The translations under genes were made by a program, and so were the position numbers. Below, in pieces: positions 6,917 through 9,540 of a stretch of 9,540 nucleotides of DNA. Origin of the DNA: an uncultured Gemmatimonadota bacterium (lineage in GTDB: Bacteria > Gemmatimonadota > Gemmatimonadetes > Gemmatimonadales > GWC2-71-9); the NCBI GenBank assembly GCA_913009915.1, contig CAJVYZ010000067.1:1-9540 (forward strand), given 5' to 3'. Numbering within the stretch: the first letter of the stretch is position 1; each line of letters begins with the position of its first letter. The notes under the pieces were generated by a model. That model was not told the origin of the DNA and searched no databases. It was given only the letters and a program-made list of their open reading frames with translations.

Positions 6917-6936
6917 GGGCGACGCATGCGTCGCCC
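6917..6936. repeat. REP-like palindrome 8
   Basis: A perfect core copy with GTAG 5' and AAACAGACTGTGG 3'. It lies 33 bp beyond the FHA gene stop, between convergent transcripts. Confidence 0.93.
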
Positions 6937-6947
6937 AAACAGACTGT

Positions 6948-6960
6948 GGCGGACACCGCC
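6948..6960 (-). terminator. Weak hairpin after the FHA gene, possible terminator
   Basis: On the minus strand, GGCGG-TGT-CCGCC lies 9 bases beyond the FHA stop and is followed by ACAGTCTGTTT, then palindrome 8. The stem is only 5 bp and the following stretch is only partly T-rich, so termination here is a guess; the adjacent palindrome could contribute. Confidence 0.3.
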
Positions 6961-6969
6961 GCCATCGCT

Positions 6970-7527
6970 TTATCCCGCGGCGCCCGCCCACAGCCACACC
7001 AGCCAGATAGCCAGCCCGACGAGGAGCGCGCCCAGCGCTAACAGTGCCAGGCGGAAGCCTCCGTGTCGACGGCCCTGTTCCCGGCGGACAGCCGTGGCGT
7101 TCGATGCTGGTTGATGCTGCGGCGAGACCGGGGCGGTGTCTTCCTTGGTGCGGCGCGGCGGGATGGTACTGAACTGGGTGGGAGAGGGAACGGCCGGCTG
7201 GTAGGGGAGGGATTCGTCAGGCGTCAGCGTTACCCGCAGTTTCGGTCCCCGCTGTCCGAACTGCAACTCGTCTTCGTTGGCCAGGATGTGATCGGCCCAC
7301 AACCGCTGGCCGTTGACGAACGTCCCATTGGTGCTTCCCAGGTCCCGCAGGATGAACAATTCTCCTTCGCGGAATACCGCGGCGTGCCGGCTGGAAACGT
7401 CGAGGTCATGGTCGCCGTCGAAGGCGACGGTGCACAGCGGGTGCCGGCCGAGGGTGGCGTACGGTCCCTCGACGATGGCCGTCTGGCCCACTCGGTCGCC
7501 CGTGAGAAAGAGGAACCCTACTTTCAC
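6970..7527 (-). CDS. FHA-domain protein with C-terminal membrane anchor
   Basis: FHA domains bind phosphothreonine peptides. This 185-residue protein has an N-terminal FHA domain (about 1-100) with the expected residues: Gly27-Arg28 (LGRHP), Ser46-Arg47-His48 (SSRHAAVF), STNGTFVNG (65-73) with Asn67, and the final strand DELQFGQRGPKLRV. A Pro/Gln/Ser/Thr-rich linker (about 103-145) and a basic patch (VRREQGRRHGG) lead to one hydrophobic segment (about 158-180) at the C-terminus. It is therefore probably a tail-anchored protein with its FHA domain in the cytoplasm. The start is GTG 7527, three bases after the phosphatase stop, with no clear ribosome site, so coupled translation is likely. The partner kinase is not in the window. 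The ligand is unknown. Confidence 0.92.
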   Translation of the reverse strand: MKVGFLFLTGDRVGQTAIVEGPYATLGRHPLCTVAFDGDHDLDVSSRHAAVFREGELFILRDLGSTNGTFVNGQRLWADHILANEDELQFGQRGPKLRVTLTPDESLPYQPAVPSPTQFSTIPPRRTKEDTAPVSPQHQPASNATAVRREQGRRHGGFRLALLALGALLVGLAIWLVWLWAGAAG

Positions 7528-7530
7528 TCA

Positions 7531-8556
7531 CTAGGCCCGTGTGGCGAAATAGAAAGCGACCATGGCGAGAACGAGTCCGGCGATCATCGCCGGAATGATG
7601 AACCGCTGAAAATCTCGGATGGCGGCGGGGTCCTGATCGTCTTCGCCGATCTGGTACTCTTCCGTCTCGGCGTCGTCCAGTGCCTCATCGAGTTGGTACA
7701 CCAGGTAGGACGGCTCGCTGTCTCGTCCCGGCGCCTTGAGCGCGTCGCCGGTGAACCGGGCGATCGCCACGGTGATGTTGTCCGGTCCTCCCCGGTCGTT
7801 GGCCATGGAGATCAATTCGCTGCAGGCATCCGCCGGTTCAGGGTTAGCGGTGACCACCTTGGCGATCTCGTCACCTTTGACGTTGCCCGTCAGTCCGTCG
7901 GAGCACAGCACCAGCACGTCGTTCAGCCGGAGTTCCTGAATGGTCAACTCGATCACCACGTTGGGTTCGGGCCCCAGCGCCTGCAGGATGATGTTGCGCC
8001 GTTCGCTGCGCTCGGCCTCTTCTTCGGTCATTTCCCCCGCGTCCACCAAACGCTGTGTCAGCGACTGATCCCTGGTGAGTTGCACCGCCTCCCCGTTGCG
8101 AATCAGATAGGCCCGGCTGTCACCCACCTGAGCCATGATGAGATGGGTGCCCAGGACCCCAGCGGCCGTGGCGGTGGTGCCCATCCCCTTCACTTCCGGC
8201 CGCTGGCCAGCGTAGGAGTGGATGCGACGATTGGCGATCTCGAGCGCCTCCCTCAGCCGCAGGGCGAACTGCTCCAGTGAATTATCAGGGTCTTCCCGCC
8301 AGGCACTGGCCAGGTGCGAGTGCACCAGGTCGGCCGCCATGGCGCTCGCCAATTCCCCGGCCGCGGCGCCGCCCATCCCGTCAGCCACCATGAACAAGCT
8401 GCCCCGGTCACCGATATCGTGGTGCCGAACCTCGGGTAGGAGACTGGCCTTGTCCCGGGTCAGGTCTGCCACGATAAAGGTGTCTTCGTTGTGATCCCGG
8501 GTCTGACCGAGATCGGTCTTCCCGAAGACGTCTACCTGGATTGATGGATGTGGCAA
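7531..8556 (-). CDS. PP2C-family Ser/Thr protein phosphatase with C-terminal membrane anchor
   Basis: PP2C enzymes are metal-dependent phosphatases that reverse Ser/Thr kinase action. Counting from TTG 8556 (341 residues), the metal and catalytic motifs are TRDHNEDTF (19-27), MVADGMGGAAAGE (56-68), GTTATAAGV (126-134), AQVGDSRAYLI (142-152), LCSDGLTGNV (217-226, Asp220) and GGPDNITVAI (256-265). An acidic linker (about 288-310) precedes one hydrophobic segment (about 319-337) close to the C-terminus, so the catalytic domain is cytoplasmic and tail-anchored. The start is uncertain. The frame is open back to 8841, but it then crosses palindrome 9 and gives low-complexity, Arg-rich protein. TTG 8556 has a GAG about six bases upstream and gives the usual short lead before the first motif. 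It probably forms an operon with the FHA gene 3 bp downstream. Confidence 0.93.
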   Translation of the reverse strand: MPHPSIQVDVFGKTDLGQTRDHNEDTFIVADLTRDKASLLPEVRHHDIGDRGSLFMVADGMGGAAAGELASAMAADLVHSHLASAWREDPDNSLEQFALRLREALEIANRRIHSYAGQRPEVKGMGTTATAAGVLGTHLIMAQVGDSRAYLIRNGEAVQLTRDQSLTQRLVDAGEMTEEEAERSERRNIILQALGPEPNVVIELTIQELRLNDVLVLCSDGLTGNVKGDEIAKVVTANPEPADACSELISMANDRGGPDNITVAIARFTGDALKAPGRDSEPSYLVYQLDEALDDAETEEYQIGEDDQDPAAIRDFQRFIIPAMIAGLVLAMVAFYFATRA

Positions 8557-8594
8557 TTGAATCTCAGGTGGTGGATCGTTGTCGTTGATTGTGG

Positions 8595-8614
8595 GGGCGA
8601 CGCATGCGTCGCCC
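8595..8614. repeat. REP-like palindrome 9, upstream of the phosphatase gene
   Basis: A perfect core copy followed by CTAC, about 1.7 kb from the main cluster and 39 bp upstream of the proposed phosphatase start. On the minus strand it reads through in the phosphatase frame as RRGDACVAPT, the signature translation of this palindrome. Confidence 0.93.
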
Positions 8615-8804
8615 CTACGTTGACCGTTCCCCAATGTTGACCGTGCCCTTACGTGGAACCGTGTGGGCCCGTCGGCGAAAATCCCCCCTTCGCGCGGAAA
8701 AATCAATGATACTGTCCAGCAGCGCCCGGCGCGGCCCCTCGAGGTTGCCGGGCGCCAAGGTGCCCCATCGAGCACCCGCCTCAGCGGAGGTCGACCGGGC
8801 CTCG

Positions 8805-8834
8805 TTGGCGTAAGTCCTAGTGCCAGTTTATCTT
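8805..8834 (+). promoter_or_regulatory. Possible promoter for the exported-protein gene
   Basis: TTGGCG (8805-8810) and TATCTT (8829-8834) are 18 bp apart. The ATG at 8841 begins where transcription would be expected to start, and no Shine-Dalgarno sequence lies between, so the mRNA could be leaderless. The hexamer match is modest. Confidence 0.3.
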
Positions 8835-8840
8835 GGGCCA

Positions 8841-9405
8841 ATGGGTATCAACTTGGGGACCGCCAAATTCCGCGGGTATTGGGCCGTCTTTCTGATGCTG
8901 GCCGCCACACCGCTCCTGGCTCAGAGCGATGGAACGGCCGGCTCCTCCACGGGTGGGGGGGGAAGCGGTCCGGTGAGCGTCGTTCCCGGCGTACCGCCCA
9001 TGCCCGTGGTGACCGGCCCCCTCGAACTGAGCGTCATCTACCCCAAGTGGAAAGACCTGGTCGACGCCCGGGACACCAGTTTCATCTTTGGATCTACCGG
9101 GAACGGCACGGCCAGTCTCACCGTCAACGGGTACCCGGTACCGGTGTGGCCCAACGGCGCCTGGTTTGCCTGGATTCCGTTCCCGCAGGACAGCCTCATG
9201 GAGTTCCATCTGGTTGCCCGCACGCAAGCGGACTCCGCTGAGCTCACCTACCTGGCCCAACGGGCCTCGCGGTTCATTCCGCCACGGGCGCCGGTGTGGA
9301 TCGACACCACGGCCATCCAGCCCCAGGGCCGCATGTGGTGGCCGGCGGGAGAGGAGATCCCGTTGTCGGTGCGAGCTGCACCGGGCGCCACGCTACGCAT
9401 AATCC
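8841..9405 (+). CDS. Exported protein, N-terminal part; possibly N-acetylmuramoyl-L-alanine amidase-like (truncated by artefact)
   Basis: ATG 8841 opens with a signal peptide (FRGYWAVFLMLAATPLLAQ, about 10-28, likely cut after LLA), then a Gly/Ser/Pro-rich linker (about 30-58). Next is a beta-rich domain: LELSVIYPKWKDLVDARDTS (61-80) followed by FIFGSTGNGTASLTVNGYPV, PVWPNGAWFAWIPFP and FHLVARTQADSAELTYLAQR. This resembles the Ig-like or glucodextranase-B-like N-terminal domains that I associate with secreted cell-wall amidases of Gemmatimonadota-like bacteria. No catalytic domain is present, so that function is a recollection-based guess. An in-frame GTG at 8820 would add seven residues before the signal peptide. 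Only 188 codons are genuine; from 9406 the frame reads sequencing adapter and stops by chance at 9443. Confidence 0.75.
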
Positions 9406-9470
9406 AGATCGGAAGAGCACCGTCTGAACTCCAGTCACACTGATATAGCTCGTATGCCGTCTTCTGCTTG
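9406..9470 (+). other. Illumina TruSeq adapter with index (contamination)
   Basis: From 9406 the sequence reads AGATCGGAAGAGCAC, then CGTCTGAACTCCAGTCAC, an index segment ACTGATAT (as I recall TruSeq index 25), and CTCGTATGCCGTCTTCTGC to the adapter's TTG end. Compared with the standard adapter, one A is missing after GAGCAC and one T reads as G before CTCGTATG, typical of sequencing error. This is not organismal DNA. Confidence 0.97.
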
Positions 9471-9540
9471 AAAAAAAAAAAAAGACAAAAGGTCTGATAC
9501 CATGGCGCGATTCTCGATACACTGCCTTAACGGGCGTGCA
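9471..9540 (+). other. Poly-A and tail beyond the adapter, probable read junk
   Basis: Thirteen A residues (9471-9483) follow the adapter directly, as when a read runs past the end of a short fragment. The last 57 bases (9484-9540) match nothing else in the window and show no coding or repeat signal. They should not be annotated as genomic. Confidence 0.85.

Larger units (their letters stand above)
6812..6936 (+). repeat. 125-bp direct repeat, right copy
   Basis: The right copy of 5566-5690, with four mismatches and no gaps. It lies between AAACAGA (6805-6811) and AAACAGACTGTGG (6937-6949), so a 132-bp block from palindrome 7 to just before palindrome 8 looks inserted beside a resident palindrome-AAACAGACT sequence. 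The two copies bracket the whole transposase region. Confidence 0.9.
8557..8840. other. Divergent intergenic region between the phosphatase and the exported protein
   Basis: This region of about 284 bp holds palindrome 9 and a short repeat beside it (GTTGACCGT at 8619-8627 and 8636-8644). Frames cross it on both strands, but their translations are Arg/Pro-rich without recognisable motifs. No tRNA-like fold or riboswitch was seen. It should contain promoters for both flanking transcripts; only a weak one on the plus strand is listed. Confidence 0.6.

Noticed and set aside
5671..6936. CRISPR array
   Set aside because: The repeats are perfect palindromes at irregular spacing (about 80-320 bp), the spacers are copies of each other, and there are no cas genes. 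A RAYT explains them better.
7063..8280. 405-codon plus-strand frame opposite the FHA and phosphatase genes
   Set aside because: The minus strand encodes unmistakable FHA and PP2C motifs; this frame has none.
9274..9522. Minus-strand frame with a Phe-rich and Ser/Arg-rich start
   Set aside because: It is poly-A and Illumina adapter read in reverse, continuing as a shadow of the exported protein.

Overview
High-GC bacterial DNA, apparently from a short-read assembly. The protein styles (SSS symporter with its cell-wall salvage genes, a tail-anchored PP2C/FHA pair, an amidase-like export protein) suggest a Gemmatimonadota-like lineage. That assignment is an impression from the sequences, not a demonstrated one.

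Layout. 1-449 (-) is the 5' part of a gamma-glutamyltransferase gene. It is divergent from a tightly packed plus-strand operon at 557-5625: murQ, anmK, nagZ and a sodium:solute symporter, joined by overlaps of 8, 4 and 4 bp. Together these encode a cytoplasmic route from (GlcNAc-)anhydroMurNAc to GlcNAc-6-phosphate. NagZ frees GlcNAc and anhydroMurNAc, AnmK opens and phosphorylates anhydroMurNAc, and MurQ removes the D-lactyl ether. The symporter is the obvious candidate importer, in the place AmpG holds in enterobacteria.

5626-6969 is a repeat-rich convergent intergenic zone. It holds eight copies of a REP-like palindrome (core GGGCGACGCATGCGTCGCCC, flanked by GTAG/CTAC) around a REP-associated tyrosine transposase (RAYT) gene at 6081-6671. 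One palindrome lies in frame inside the transposase gene and a degenerate one encodes its C-terminus. The zone also contains tandem REP-spacer units on both sides and a 125-bp duplicate of the symporter gene's 3' end, 1246 bp downstream of the original.

6970-8556 (-) is a two-gene signalling operon: a PP2C-type Ser/Thr phosphatase followed by an FHA-domain protein, each ending in one C-terminal membrane segment. A ninth palindrome lies just upstream of the phosphatase. From 8841 (+) runs the start of an exported protein, probably the N-terminal part of a cell-wall amidase-like protein.

The natural sequence stops at about 9405. From 9406 the sequence is an Illumina TruSeq adapter with its index, then poly-A and about 57 bases of probable read junk, so the last gene is cut by an assembly artefact.
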